Source: Algoriphagus sp. TR-M9
Lineage (GTDB): Bacteria; Bacteroidota; Bacteroidia; Cytophagales; Cyclobacteriaceae
DNA: 64,000 nucleotides
Direction: 5' to 3'
Assembly (NCBI RefSeq): GCF_027594545.1
Contig: NZ_CP115160.1
Location: 1,311,001-1,375,000, forward strand
Below the pieces are notes generated by a model. That model saw nothing but the letters and a program-made list of their open reading frames with translations. It was not told where the DNA came from and did no database searches. A program made the position numbers and the translations under genes. Within the stretch, counting starts at the first letter, position 1, and every line of letters begins with the position of its first letter. Of the stretch, positions 44,901-53,551 are shown piece after piece.

Positions 44901-46350
44901 GTGGGAAGAAATAAGCTTAGGTAAATACTGTAAAGTACAAGGTGGATTTGCTTTTAAAAGTAAAGATTTTACCGAAAAAGGAATTCCTGTAGCTAAAATC
45001 AAGAATGTCAAAGAAAGGGACATTGATTTAACTGATTGTGGTTTTGTAGATGAAAATTTAGCAAACACTAATTCAGATTATTTTGTCAAAAATGGTGACG
45101 TCTTAATTTCTATGACGGGATCAGGAATGAATGCTCCAAATTCTATCGTAGGAAGAGTAGCAAGACATATAGGTTTAGATAATGCATTTTTAATTAATCA
45201 GAGGGTTGGTCGATTCCTTATTAAGGATAAAGATCGATTAGATAAGCATTTTCTTTTTCATTATTTAAGTCCTAGAGAACGCCAATGGGAATTGGTTTCA
45301 ATTGCTACAGGAAGTGCGAATCAGGTAAATATAAGTGGGAAACAAATTGAATCTTTAAAAATCAATCTTCCCCCTCTCCCAGAACAAAAAGCTATAGCCC
45401 ATATTTTAGGGACTTTGGATGATAAGATCGAGCTAAACCGTCAGATAAACCAAACGCTGGAAGCCATGGCGCAAGCCTTGTTTAAAAGCTGGTTTGTGGA
45501 CTTCGATCCCGTGATGGATAACGCACTGGCAGCAGGAAACGAAATCCCCGATGAATTGCAGGCTATGGCTGAGAAGCGTCGTTCCGTCATTGCAAAAGGT
45601 AACGTCATTGCGAACTCCGACGAAGGAGGGGTGAAGCAATCTCATCAGCTCCTGGACACCAACCCCGAACTCGCTGCCCAATTCCCTTCTTCTTTTGTCT
45701 ATAATGAGACACTGGGGAAATGGATTCCTGAAGGGTGGGAGGTGAAAAGAGCGGAAGATATTTCTAAAATTACAATTGGAAAAACACCGCCTAGAAAAGA
45801 GCAACATTGGTTTGAAGAAATTAAAACTGATTCCAATTTCATTTGGGTCTCCATTAAAAATATGGGGAATTCAGGAATGTATATTTCAGATAGTGATGAG
45901 TATTTAACAGCAGAGTCAGTTGAAAAATTTAATGTAAATAAAGTCCCAGCCGATACAGTGATTCTTAGCTTCAAAATGACTGTCGGAAGGGTTGCAATCA
46001 CCACCAAAGAAATATGTACCAATGAAGCAATTGCTCATTTTTCAAAGCTCAAAGTCTCTCTCTTTTCAGGATATATTTACCAGTATTTGAAGATTTTTGA
46101 TTACGATGGACTTGGGAGCACCTCTTCGATTGCTACAGCGGTTAATTCAAAACTCATCAAACAAATGCCTTTTCTTGTTCCAAAGAAAAAAGTATTAGAT
46201 GAATTCAAAATTTCCGTTTCCAAACTAAATGAAAGAATACTTGCAACTCAAAATGAAATCGAAACCCTTACAAAACTTCGAGATAGGTTATTGCCGGAGT
46301 TGATTAGTGGGAGGGTGAGGGTGCCGGAGGGGTTGATTTTAAAATCTTGA
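44893..46350 (+). CDS. hsdS: Type I restriction-modification specificity subunit
   Basis: The 485-residue HsdS has two target recognition domains: TRD1 residues about 1-165 (beginning EWEEISLGKYCKVQGG) and TRD2 about 275-450 (beginning WIPEGWEVKRAEDISKITIGKTPP). Each is followed by a conserved helix: LPPLPEQKAIAHILGTLDDKIELNRQINQTLEAMAQ, broken here for length, and the C-terminal ETLTKLRDRLLPELISGRV. The central linker carries another copy of the CGTCATTGC repeat. Each TRD reads half of a split recognition site; the target cannot be deduced. It overlaps hsdM by 8 nt. Confidence 0.96.
   Translation: MSEWEEISLGKYCKVQGGFAFKSKDFTEKGIPVAKIKNVKERDIDLTDCGFVDENLANTNSDYFVKNGDVLISMTGSGMNAPNSIVGRVARHIGLDNAFLINQRVGRFLIKDKDRLDKHFLFHYLSPRERQWELVSIATGSANQVNISGKQIESLKINLPPLPEQKAIAHILGTLDDKIELNRQINQTLEAMAQALFKSWFVDFDPVMDNALAAGNEIPDELQAMAEKRRSVIAKGNVIANSDEGGVKQSHQLLDTNPELAAQFPSSFVYNETLGKWIPEGWEVKRAEDISKITIGKTPPRKEQHWFEEIKTDSNFIWVSIKNMGNSGMYISDSDEYLTAESVEKFNVNKVPADTVILSFKMTVGRVAITTKEICTNEAIAHFSKLKVSLFSGYIYQYLKIFDYDGLGSTSSIATAVNSKLIKQMPFLVPKKKVLDEFKISVSKLNERILATQNEIETLTKLRDRLLPELISGRVRVPEGLILKS
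45584..45642 (+). repeat. In-frame dispersed repeat within hsdS
   Basis: A partial CGTCATTGC (45,584-45,592) is followed by a full unit CGTCATTGCGA...GAAGCAATCTC (45,603-45,643). It is translated as VIAKGNVIANSDEGGVKQS in the linker between the two recognition domains, the same repeat family and same kind of location (a flexible linker) as in hsdM. Confidence 0.75.
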
Positions 46351-46400
46351 GTACTACAAAATTTAAATAGGATCAATTTTTAACATAAACTTTTTATCAA

Positions 46401-48311
46401 ATGCACATTGAAAAATTAGGAATAATCAACTACCGAAGCTGTCAAGACCTTGTGATAGATTTTGATTCCGCTGTTCCAAATGTATTTATAGGAATAAATG
46501 ATTGTGGGAAATCCACAATTTTGAAAGCGTTAGAATTATTATTAGGAGAAAAACCCAAATACAATGCCATTGCAGAGGGTCAAAATCGAAATGATTTATC
46601 GAACACTCAAGTAAGTGAAGGATCATTCGAAAATATATTTAAGGCATTTGGCATTCCAATTCCTCCATTTGTTCCTGATACCACCTACATCATTGGGAAA
46701 CTTTCATTTACAGAAAAGGAAGAAGAAAATTTTCAGTCTGCCAATCTAACCCCAGGGTTACAATGGTGTCTCGAAAATTCTGAAAAAGTCATTTATCTTT
46801 TTAAATCTTTCACAGGAAGTCAATCTAAGCTATTCCTGTTAACGAAGGAAGATAAAACTGGAAGTCAATTATGGTTGAAAAATCAAGCCGATCTAAATAA
46901 GATAATTACTTCTCTTAAAGTTTCGGCAGAAGATATTAAAAATGAAAATGGGAAAGGTCGGTATTCAAATTTCGAAAAGCTAAGGGCAGTATATTCTAAA
47001 CTTGGTACCGAATTAACGTGGACTGAGCATAAACTTGGAAAAGATGATAAGGATATTCTCCCAGAGTTTAAATATTTTGACTGGAACTGTTCATTTGAGG
47101 ATATAAACTCACTTGCTGATTCCATTATGAAGGAACACATAGAGGTTCATCTAACTCCTCTTAAAGAAAAAGCAAGAGCTGCTGCCGAATTGGCAGAGGC
47201 TGAAATCAATAAAAAATTTGGAGAATTAAGTGACACGATTCGATCTGTTGCTAAAGGAGTGCAGAATATAAATTCAAAAGTTCATTTTGATGTCAAAGAA
47301 AAGATTTCTGACATTATGGTTCAGAAATCGAGCAGTGATGGTCCCATCCATTTAGAGAATCAAGGAGAAGGGCTAAAAAGGCAAATTTGGTTTTCTTTAA
47401 TTAAATCAAAAGCTGAAATTACCCCTGAGGAGGGAATTAACAAGTTTATTTGGGCCTTTGATGAACCCGAAACTCATCTCTATCCATCTGCCCAACGTGA
47501 GTTTTTTGATATTTTAGGTAAAATTTCGAAGGGTAATGTGCAAACCCTGATTTGCACACATTCCACAGTTTTTATTGATAAATCAAAAATGGATTCCATT
47601 CAAAGTGTAACCCAAAAAGAGGTTGGATACTCTGAAATAAGTAAGTGCGATGACGTTGATTCAGTTTATTCAAGCCTTGGAGTAAAAAACAGTGATTTCT
47701 TATTTTTTGATAAATTCTTAATTGTAGAAGGAGATACCGAACAGCATTTAATACCTCAAATGTTTGAGTTGTATACAGGAGAAACCTTTTTGGATAGAAA
47801 TATTCAATTGATCAATATTCAAGGGAAAGACAAATGGACCCAAAACAAAGCAATTTTAGATGGGATTATGAGAGGATTTAAAAAGTCGGAAGATCAAATC
47901 ATTTTTCTTTTTGATAATGATATGAAATTTGAGATTGGGGAATCAGTGATAACAGAAAACATGTTTTTTGTTGGTTCCCAGGATATTGAAGATTCCCTTG
48001 AGTCCTCATTTTGGGCTGAGGTTTTGAATGATAAATACCGAGATGAGCTTGAGTTCATAGAGCAAGAAATAGAAGACCTAAAAGCTGAAATTCCAAATAA
48101 TCAACGAATTGCTTCCAATCGGAAGTTTTATAAAAAATTAGATTCACTTATAGTTAATAAGTGGAGAGAAGCAGGAAAGGATATTGACGAATTGGTAAGG
48201 ATTCCTTCAAAAGGAAAAGAATCAGCAGATTTTCTAATGACTTGTATTACAAGTTCTGGGAGAATTCCAGATAAGATTAAAGAAGGATTTGATAAACTTA
48301 TTGAGGCATAA
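46401..48311 (+). CDS. OLD-family nuclease: AAA ATPase with TOPRIM domain
   Basis: The 636-residue protein has an N-terminal ABC-type ATPase with Walker A IGINDCGKSTILKAL (residues about 30-45), a coiled-coil insertion, the signature-like ENQGEGLKRQIWFSL and Walker B FIWAFDEPETHLYP, then a TOPRIM nuclease region with LIVEGDTEQHLIPQM (catalytic Glu) and FLFDNDMKF (DxD). OLD nucleases act in phage defence, alone or with a helicase partner (Gabija). No UvrD-like helicase follows, so this is a single-gene OLD type embedded in the hsd locus, 50 nt after hsdS. Confidence 0.88.
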   Translation: MHIEKLGIINYRSCQDLVIDFDSAVPNVFIGINDCGKSTILKALELLLGEKPKYNAIAEGQNRNDLSNTQVSEGSFENIFKAFGIPIPPFVPDTTYIIGKLSFTEKEEENFQSANLTPGLQWCLENSEKVIYLFKSFTGSQSKLFLLTKEDKTGSQLWLKNQADLNKIITSLKVSAEDIKNENGKGRYSNFEKLRAVYSKLGTELTWTEHKLGKDDKDILPEFKYFDWNCSFEDINSLADSIMKEHIEVHLTPLKEKARAAAELAEAEINKKFGELSDTIRSVAKGVQNINSKVHFDVKEKISDIMVQKSSSDGPIHLENQGEGLKRQIWFSLIKSKAEITPEEGINKFIWAFDEPETHLYPSAQREFFDILGKISKGNVQTLICTHSTVFIDKSKMDSIQSVTQKEVGYSEISKCDDVDSVYSSLGVKNSDFLFFDKFLIVEGDTEQHLIPQMFELYTGETFLDRNIQLINIQGKDKWTQNKAILDGIMRGFKKSEDQIIFLFDNDMKFEIGESVITENMFFVGSQDIEDSLESSFWAEVLNDKYRDELEFIEQEIEDLKAEIPNNQRIASNRKFYKKLDSLIVNKWREAGKDIDELVRIPSKGKESADFLMTCITSSGRIPDKIKEGFDKLIEA

Positions 48312-48340
48312 TTGAAAATCCCTGAATCCAACTTATCCCA

Positions 48341-49861
48341 ATGACCGAACGCCAAAACATAGAATGGAAACAAAGCTGGCATGACGATTACCTAAAATGG
48401 GTATGCGGTTTTGCCAATGCCATCGGTGGTGTCATTTATATTGGGATGGATGATGATGGTCATGTAGTTGGGCTTTCAGGTTATCAGAAGCTCCTAGAAG
48501 ATATCCCCAATAAGATCCGTAACTCCATGGGGATCATCTGTGACATCAACCTATTGGAAGAGAATTCCCTGAAATACATAGAAATCAAAGTCAATCCCTA
48601 TTCTGTACCGGTGTCACTTCGCGGTAGATACTACTATCGTTCAGGCAGCACGAAGATGGAGCTGACCGGAGTAGAACTCAATGAGTTTTTGCTGAAAAAA
48701 GCAGGTAAGACTTGGGATGATGTGATTGAAGAGGGAGGCTCAATCGATGACATTGATGCACAAAGTATTGAGAAATTTGTTTTGGATAGTCAAGTAATGG
48801 GACGATTGCCGGATACTGAGAGATTGGGCACCTTTCAAATTCTGGAAAAACTCCAACTTGTCGAAAGCAATAAATTAAAACGGGCCGCCTTCGTGCTTTT
48901 TGGAAAGGATCCTTCAAGATTCTATCCTAACCTCGAAGTTAGAATTGGACGTTTTGGAGTCGATGCCGCTGACCTGCGCTTTCAGGAAGTGGTAGAGGGG
49001 AACTTGGTTAAGATCCTTGATCAAGTCCCAATTCAACTAAATAACAAATTTTTGGTTCGTCCTATTACATTTGAAGGAATGTATCGAATTGAAAAAGACA
49101 GCTACCCAAAAGCAGCAATCCGGGAAATGCTTCTCAATGCGTTAGTTCATAGAACCTATATGGGGGCACATGTGCAACTTAGGGTCTATGATGATAGGCT
49201 TACCATATGGAACGAAGGTACTCTTCCCCAAGGCCTAAGCTTAGATGACTTAAAAATAGAACATCAATCTCGCCCCCGTAATCCAAAAATTGCCAAGGTA
49301 TGTTTTATGGCTGGCTATATCGACACTTGGGGCCGGGGCACCTTGAAAATTCTAGATGCTTGCAAAAAAGCAGGTCTTCCAGAACCAGACATTAAAGAAA
49401 CCAATGGAGGTATGGCTTTCACACTTTACATGCGGAAAGATGAAATTACTTCGGGAGAGATTCGGAATGATTTCGGAATGATTTCGGAAAGAATCCGGAA
49501 AGAATTCGGTTCAATTACCCATCGAATGGAAAATGATTCTTTAGTAAATAAGGACTTTTTCCAAGGACATTTTAAATATTTCACCGATTACCTTGAGGAA
49601 AACTTCGGAATAAGTTCGGAAAAGCTTCGGAAAAGCTTCGGGATAAGCTCAACGGGCAAATTGCCAAATATTTCTTATACCTTATTTATTATTGCCCTTT
49701 ACCCTGAAGTGACTGCAGTGCAAATAGGTAAGATGCTAGATGTATCAGATAGATCAGTGGAAAACTATTTCCAAAAATTAAAATCAGAAGGAATGATTGA
49801 AAGAGTGGGCGGAAAAAAAGAGGGAAGTTGGCAAATTAAGCGAAGTAGGAAGCAGAATTAA
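48341..49861 (+). CDS. AlbA_2 (Schlafen-like) ATP-binding protein with C-terminal HTH
   Basis: The 506-residue protein begins with an AlbA_2/Schlafen domain (ERQNIEWKQSW, GFANAIGGVIYIGMDDDGHV), then a HATPase_c_4-like region (AAIREMLLNALVHRTY, RLTIWNEGTLP, GRGTLKILDACKKAGLPEPD). The C-terminus has a winged helix (VTAVQIGKMLDVSDRSVENYF). Between about residues 365 and 440 is a low-complexity repeat of FG-x-ISE-x-IRK units. Such proteins are frequent in type I restriction loci and are annotated as putative regulators; the function is unclear. It starts 29 nt after the OLD gene. Confidence 0.85.
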   Translation: MTERQNIEWKQSWHDDYLKWVCGFANAIGGVIYIGMDDDGHVVGLSGYQKLLEDIPNKIRNSMGIICDINLLEENSLKYIEIKVNPYSVPVSLRGRYYYRSGSTKMELTGVELNEFLLKKAGKTWDDVIEEGGSIDDIDAQSIEKFVLDSQVMGRLPDTERLGTFQILEKLQLVESNKLKRAAFVLFGKDPSRFYPNLEVRIGRFGVDAADLRFQEVVEGNLVKILDQVPIQLNNKFLVRPITFEGMYRIEKDSYPKAAIREMLLNALVHRTYMGAHVQLRVYDDRLTIWNEGTLPQGLSLDDLKIEHQSRPRNPKIAKVCFMAGYIDTWGRGTLKILDACKKAGLPEPDIKETNGGMAFTLYMRKDEITSGEIRNDFGMISERIRKEFGSITHRMENDSLVNKDFFQGHFKYFTDYLEENFGISSEKLRKSFGISSTGKLPNISYTLFIIALYPEVTAVQIGKMLDVSDRSVENYFQKLKSEGMIERVGGKKEGSWQIKRSRKQN

Positions 49862-49863
49862 TG

Positions 49864-49884
49864 GTAAATGGTTAATTATTAATG
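49864..49884 (+). repeat. Left copy of 21-nt direct repeat
   Basis: The 21-nt sequence beginning GTAAATGGTTAATTATTA is identical at 49,864-49,884 and 50,258-50,278, flanking the four-helix-bundle gene; the repeat-to-repeat period is 394 nt. The end of the left copy provides the ATG of that gene. Confidence 0.85.
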
Positions 49885-50244
49885 GTTAATGAGATGCGAG
49901 AGAATGTAGTAAAGGATAAAAGTTTTGGGTTTGCGGTTAGAGTGGTTAAGCTTTATCAGTTTTTGTGTGAGCAGAAAAAGGAGTATGTGCTTTCAAAACA
50001 ACTGCTGAGAAGTGGAACTTCAGTTGGAGCAATGGTTCGGGAAGCCGAACATGCTGAAACAAAGAACGATTTCAAACATAAAATGGGCATCGCCCAAAAG
50101 GAAATAAACGAAAGCATTTACTGGCTTGAACTATTGCATAAAACAGATTATTTGACCTCAGACCAATTTGAAAGTATGAACGCAGATGCAGTCGAAATCA
50201 TCAAAATAATCACAGCCATACTAAAATCTGCAAAAGCCAATTAA
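49882..50244 (+). CDS. Four-helix bundle protein (23S rRNA intervening-sequence type)
   Basis: The 120-residue protein belongs to the S23/IVP four-helix bundle family: FGFAVRVVKLYQFLCEQ, YVLSKQLLRSGTSVGAMVREA, KHKMGIAQKEINESIYWLELLH and the final helix. ATG 49,882 lies in the flanking repeat; ATG 49,894 (MREN) is an equally plausible start. These genes turn up as insertions inside rRNA genes, operons and restriction loci, with unknown function, possibly RNA binding. Here it interrupts the hsd locus between the AlbA gene and hsdR and is bordered by direct and TTAACCC repeats. Confidence 0.9.
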   Translation: MVNEMRENVVKDKSFGFAVRVVKLYQFLCEQKKEYVLSKQLLRSGTSVGAMVREAEHAETKNDFKHKMGIAQKEINESIYWLELLHKTDYLTSDQFESMNADAVEIIKIITAILKSAKAN

Positions 50245-50257
50245 CCCTTAAATAATT

Positions 50258-50338
50258 GTAAATGGTTAATTATTAATGAGGTGCAGCCATTAACCCTTAA
50301 CCCTTAACCCTTAACCATTAAGCATTAACCCTTAAAAA
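50258..50338 (+). repeat. Right direct repeat plus telomere-like TTAACCC heptads
   Basis: The 21-nt right copy (50,258-50,278) is followed by CATTAACCCTTAACCC-type heptanucleotide repeats, about six TTAACCn units (50,288-50,336), reaching to the ATG of hsdR. Similar TTAACC pieces precede the four-helix-bundle gene in degenerate form (TTAATGGTTAA). Confidence 0.85.
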
Positions 50339-53300
50339 ATGAAATTCACTGAATCCCAACTTGAACAGGCCTTTATCTCGCTTTTGGAAGCGCAGGGTTA
50401 TCCCCATGTGAAGGGAGAGGATATTCTAAGAGGGAAGGAAGAGGTGTTGATCACCAAAGATTTGCAGGGGTTTCTTCAGAAGAAGTATGCAGATCAGAAG
50501 ATTACTCCAGTGGAGATCTTTGGAATAATCCGGGAATTGGAGAAGTTGCCTGCTTCGGATCTCTATGAGTCGAATAAGACCATTATGAACTGGGTGCGGG
50601 ATGGCTTTCTACTGAAGCGGGACAACCACAAGCTTAAGGACATATTTATCTCCCTGATCGACTACGAGCATCCTGAGAATAATAGCTTCAAGATCGTAAA
50701 TCAGCTGGAGATTCAGGGATTCGAAAAGCGTATCCCAGATGGCATTCTCTATGTAAATGGTTTGCCACTGGTGGTTTTTGAGTTCAAGTCCTCCATACGG
50801 GAGGAAGTGAGTTTGCATTCTGCCTATGTGCAGTTGACTACTCGATATAAGCGGGATATCCCGGATTTATTTAAGTACAATGCCTTTTGTGTCATCGGGG
50901 ATGGGGTGAATACCAAGGCAGGAAGCTTCTTTGCTCCTTATGAGTTTTTCTATGCCTGGCGGAAGATCGCGGGTTTGGATCAGGAGATCGATCCCAAGAC
51001 TGGCCTCTCCACCAAGGTGCATGGCATAGACTCCATTTACACGCTGATCCAGGGAATGCTGGACAAGCATAGACTCTGTGACATTATCCATAATTTTATT
51101 TACCTGCCAGATAGCTCCAAAAAGGATGAGAAGATTGTTTGCCGCTATCCACAGTACTATGCCGCGACCAAGCTGTTTGAAAATATCAAGCTGCATCAGC
51201 TTCCCCATGGAGATGGGAAGGGAGGAACTTACTTTGGGGCCACGGGTTGCGGGAAGAGTTTTACCATGCTCTATCTTACCCGCTTGCTCATGAAAAGTAT
51301 GGACTTTGCCAGTCCGACCATTGTGTTAATTACAGACCGCACCGATCTGGATGATCAGTTGAGTACCCAGTTTACCAATGCCAAGGGTTTTATCGGGGAT
51401 AATGTGATCAAGTCTGTGGGAAGTCGGGCAGAGCTGCGGGCGGAACTGAAAGGAAGAAACTCCGGCGGAGTCTTCCTAACTACCATTCATAAGTTTAATG
51501 AGGATACCGAACTGCTGACCGAGCGAAGCAATGTGATCTGTATTTCCGATGAGGCACACCGCAGCCAGACCAATCTGGATCAGAAAGTTCGGGTGACAGA
51601 AAAAGGAGTGAAGAAAAGTTTTGGCTTTGCAAAGCACCTCCATGATTCCCTTCCCAATGCCACCTATGTGGGCTTTACCGGGACACCAATTGATTCGACC
51701 ATGGATGTGTTTGGGGAGATCGTGGATTCCTATACCATGACTGAGTCGGTGATGGATGAGATCACCGTGCGTATAGTCTATGAAGGAAGAGCAGCGAAGG
51801 TCTTATTGGAAAACCAAAAGCTTCAGGAAATCGAGAAGTATTATTCTAGGGTCGCAGAATCCGGTGCCAATGAATACCAGATCGACGAAAGCAAGCGGCA
51901 AATGGCACAAATGCGGACCATACTAGGTGATCCGGGGCGGATAGAAGCTATCGCAAAAGACTTTGTCAAACACTACGAAACCCGGATAGAAGAGGGAAGT
52001 ACACTTTTGGGTAAAGCCATGTTTGTCTGTAGCACCCGGGAGATTGCTTACCAGCTCTATCAGGAAATCATTGGATTGCGACCTGCTTGGGCAGAAATAC
52101 TTACCGCGGAGGAAGGAGTGGAGCTAACTGAAAAAGACCGGAAAGAACTCAAGCCTATGGCTCGGGTGAATATGGTAATGACCCGGACTAAAGATGATGA
52201 GAAGGATCTGAGGGATCTTTTAGGAACCCAGGATTACCGAAAGGAACTGGATCGGCAGTTTAAAAATGCCAAAAGTAATTTCAAGATCGCCATTGTGGTG
52301 GATATGTGGCTTACAGGTTTTGATGTGCCGTTTTTGGATACCATGTACATTGACAAACCACTTCAGGAACACAGTTTGATTCAGACGATTTCCCGGGTAA
52401 ACCGGAAATTTGAAGGGAAGTCAAAAGGTTTGGTGGTGGATTACATCGGGATCAAGAAGCAGATGAATCTGGCACTGAAGCAGTATTCCACGATTGACAG
52501 CCAGAACTTTGAGGATATTGAGCAGTCCATCATTGTGGTGAAAGACCATGTGGATTTGTTGGAAGCCATCTTTCATTCCTTTGATTACAAGCAATACTTT
52601 ACGGGTTCGCCCTTAGAGCAGCTGAATACCCTGAACAAAGCAGCCGAGTATGTTCAACTCACACAAAAGCTGGAGAAGCGCTTTATGAATCTGGTGAAGC
52701 GCATGAAGGCAGCTTATGATATCTGCTCTGGTTCGGCGGCATTTACCAATACTGAAAAGGACAAAATCCATTTCTTTATCGCAGTGCGATCCATCGTCTT
52801 CAAACTCACCAAGGGCGAAGCTCCGGATACCGATCAGATGAATGCCAAGGTGCGGGAAATGATACAGGAAGCCATCAAAAGTGAAGGAGTAGAGGAAATT
52901 TTTAAGCTGGGAGAAGACGAGCAGAAAGAAGTGGATATTTTCGAGGCAGACTACCTGGCCAAAATCGATAAGATCAAACTTCCCCATACCAAAATCAAAT
53001 TGCTTCAAAAGCTATTGGCCAAAGCCATCGATGATTTCAAGCGGATCAATAAGGTAAAGGGCGTGGATTTCTCCAAAAAGATGCAGCATCTGGTGGAGAA
53101 ATACAATGAGCGGAAGGAGGATGATGTCTTGCGTAGTGAGGTATTGGAAGACTTTACCAATGAGATTATCGACCTGTATTATGCGATGAAGAAGGAGAAA
53201 GATTCTTTTGCAGAGCTCGGTATTGACTTTGAGGAAAAGGCATTTTATGATATTCTCAAGGAACTGGCCAGAAAGTATGACTTTGTCTATCCCGAGGATA

Positions 53301-53509
53301 AGCTGGTTCATCTGGCCCAGCAGGTCAAAGATGTGGTGGATGATAAAGCTAAGTACACCGACTGGAGCAAGCGGGATGATATCAAGGCAGAGCTGAAGGT
53401 GGATTTGATAATCCTATTGGCTGAAAATGACTATCCGCCCGTTGATCGGGACGAAGTGTATAAGGAGATCTTTGAGCAGGCAGAGAATTTTAAGAAGTAT
53501 AAAAGATAA
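50339..53509 (+). CDS. hsdR: Type I restriction endonuclease subunit
   Basis: The 1056-residue HsdR cuts DNA after ATP-driven translocation. It has the N-terminal PD-(D/E)xK nuclease (PDGILYVNGLPLVVFEFKS, residues about 137-155), a superfamily 2 helicase with Walker A ATGCGKSFTML and DEAH box CISDEAHRSQ, further motifs FTGTPID and TISRVNRKF, and a helical C-terminal domain that docks on the methylase core. Length and motifs look complete. It is separated from hsdS by the OLD, AlbA and four-helix-bundle genes. The heptad repeats directly upstream leave no ordinary Shine-Dalgarno sequence. Confidence 0.97.
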   Translation: MKFTESQLEQAFISLLEAQGYPHVKGEDILRGKEEVLITKDLQGFLQKKYADQKITPVEIFGIIRELEKLPASDLYESNKTIMNWVRDGFLLKRDNHKLKDIFISLIDYEHPENNSFKIVNQLEIQGFEKRIPDGILYVNGLPLVVFEFKSSIREEVSLHSAYVQLTTRYKRDIPDLFKYNAFCVIGDGVNTKAGSFFAPYEFFYAWRKIAGLDQEIDPKTGLSTKVHGIDSIYTLIQGMLDKHRLCDIIHNFIYLPDSSKKDEKIVCRYPQYYAATKLFENIKLHQLPHGDGKGGTYFGATGCGKSFTMLYLTRLLMKSMDFASPTIVLITDRTDLDDQLSTQFTNAKGFIGDNVIKSVGSRAELRAELKGRNSGGVFLTTIHKFNEDTELLTERSNVICISDEAHRSQTNLDQKVRVTEKGVKKSFGFAKHLHDSLPNATYVGFTGTPIDSTMDVFGEIVDSYTMTESVMDEITVRIVYEGRAAKVLLENQKLQEIEKYYSRVAESGANEYQIDESKRQMAQMRTILGDPGRIEAIAKDFVKHYETRIEEGSTLLGKAMFVCSTREIAYQLYQEIIGLRPAWAEILTAEEGVELTEKDRKELKPMARVNMVMTRTKDDEKDLRDLLGTQDYRKELDRQFKNAKSNFKIAIVVDMWLTGFDVPFLDTMYIDKPLQEHSLIQTISRVNRKFEGKSKGLVVDYIGIKKQMNLALKQYSTIDSQNFEDIEQSIIVVKDHVDLLEAIFHSFDYKQYFTGSPLEQLNTLNKAAEYVQLTQKLEKRFMNLVKRMKAAYDICSGSAAFTNTEKDKIHFFIAVRSIVFKLTKGEAPDTDQMNAKVREMIQEAIKSEGVEEIFKLGEDEQKEVDIFEADYLAKIDKIKLPHTKIKLLQKLLAKAIDDFKRINKVKGVDFSKKMQHLVEKYNERKEDDVLRSEVLEDFTNEIIDLYYAMKKEKDSFAELGIDFEEKAFYDILKELARKYDFVYPEDKLVHLAQQVKDVVDDKAKYTDWSKRDDIKAELKVDLIILLAENDYPPVDRDEVYKEIFEQAENFKKYKR

Positions 53510-53551
53510 GTGTTGTGATAGCTCTTTTAGAAGCTTTAAACGAGGTAAAAA

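Noticed and set aside
46401..48311. Gabija (GajA) call for the OLD-family gene
   Set aside because: The next gene is an AlbA_2 protein, not a UvrD-like GajB helicase, so only the general OLD assignment is supported.
50288..50338. CRISPR-like repeat array
   Set aside because: The units are 7-nt tandem repeats without spacers, and no cas genes are present. No CRISPR array was found in the window.
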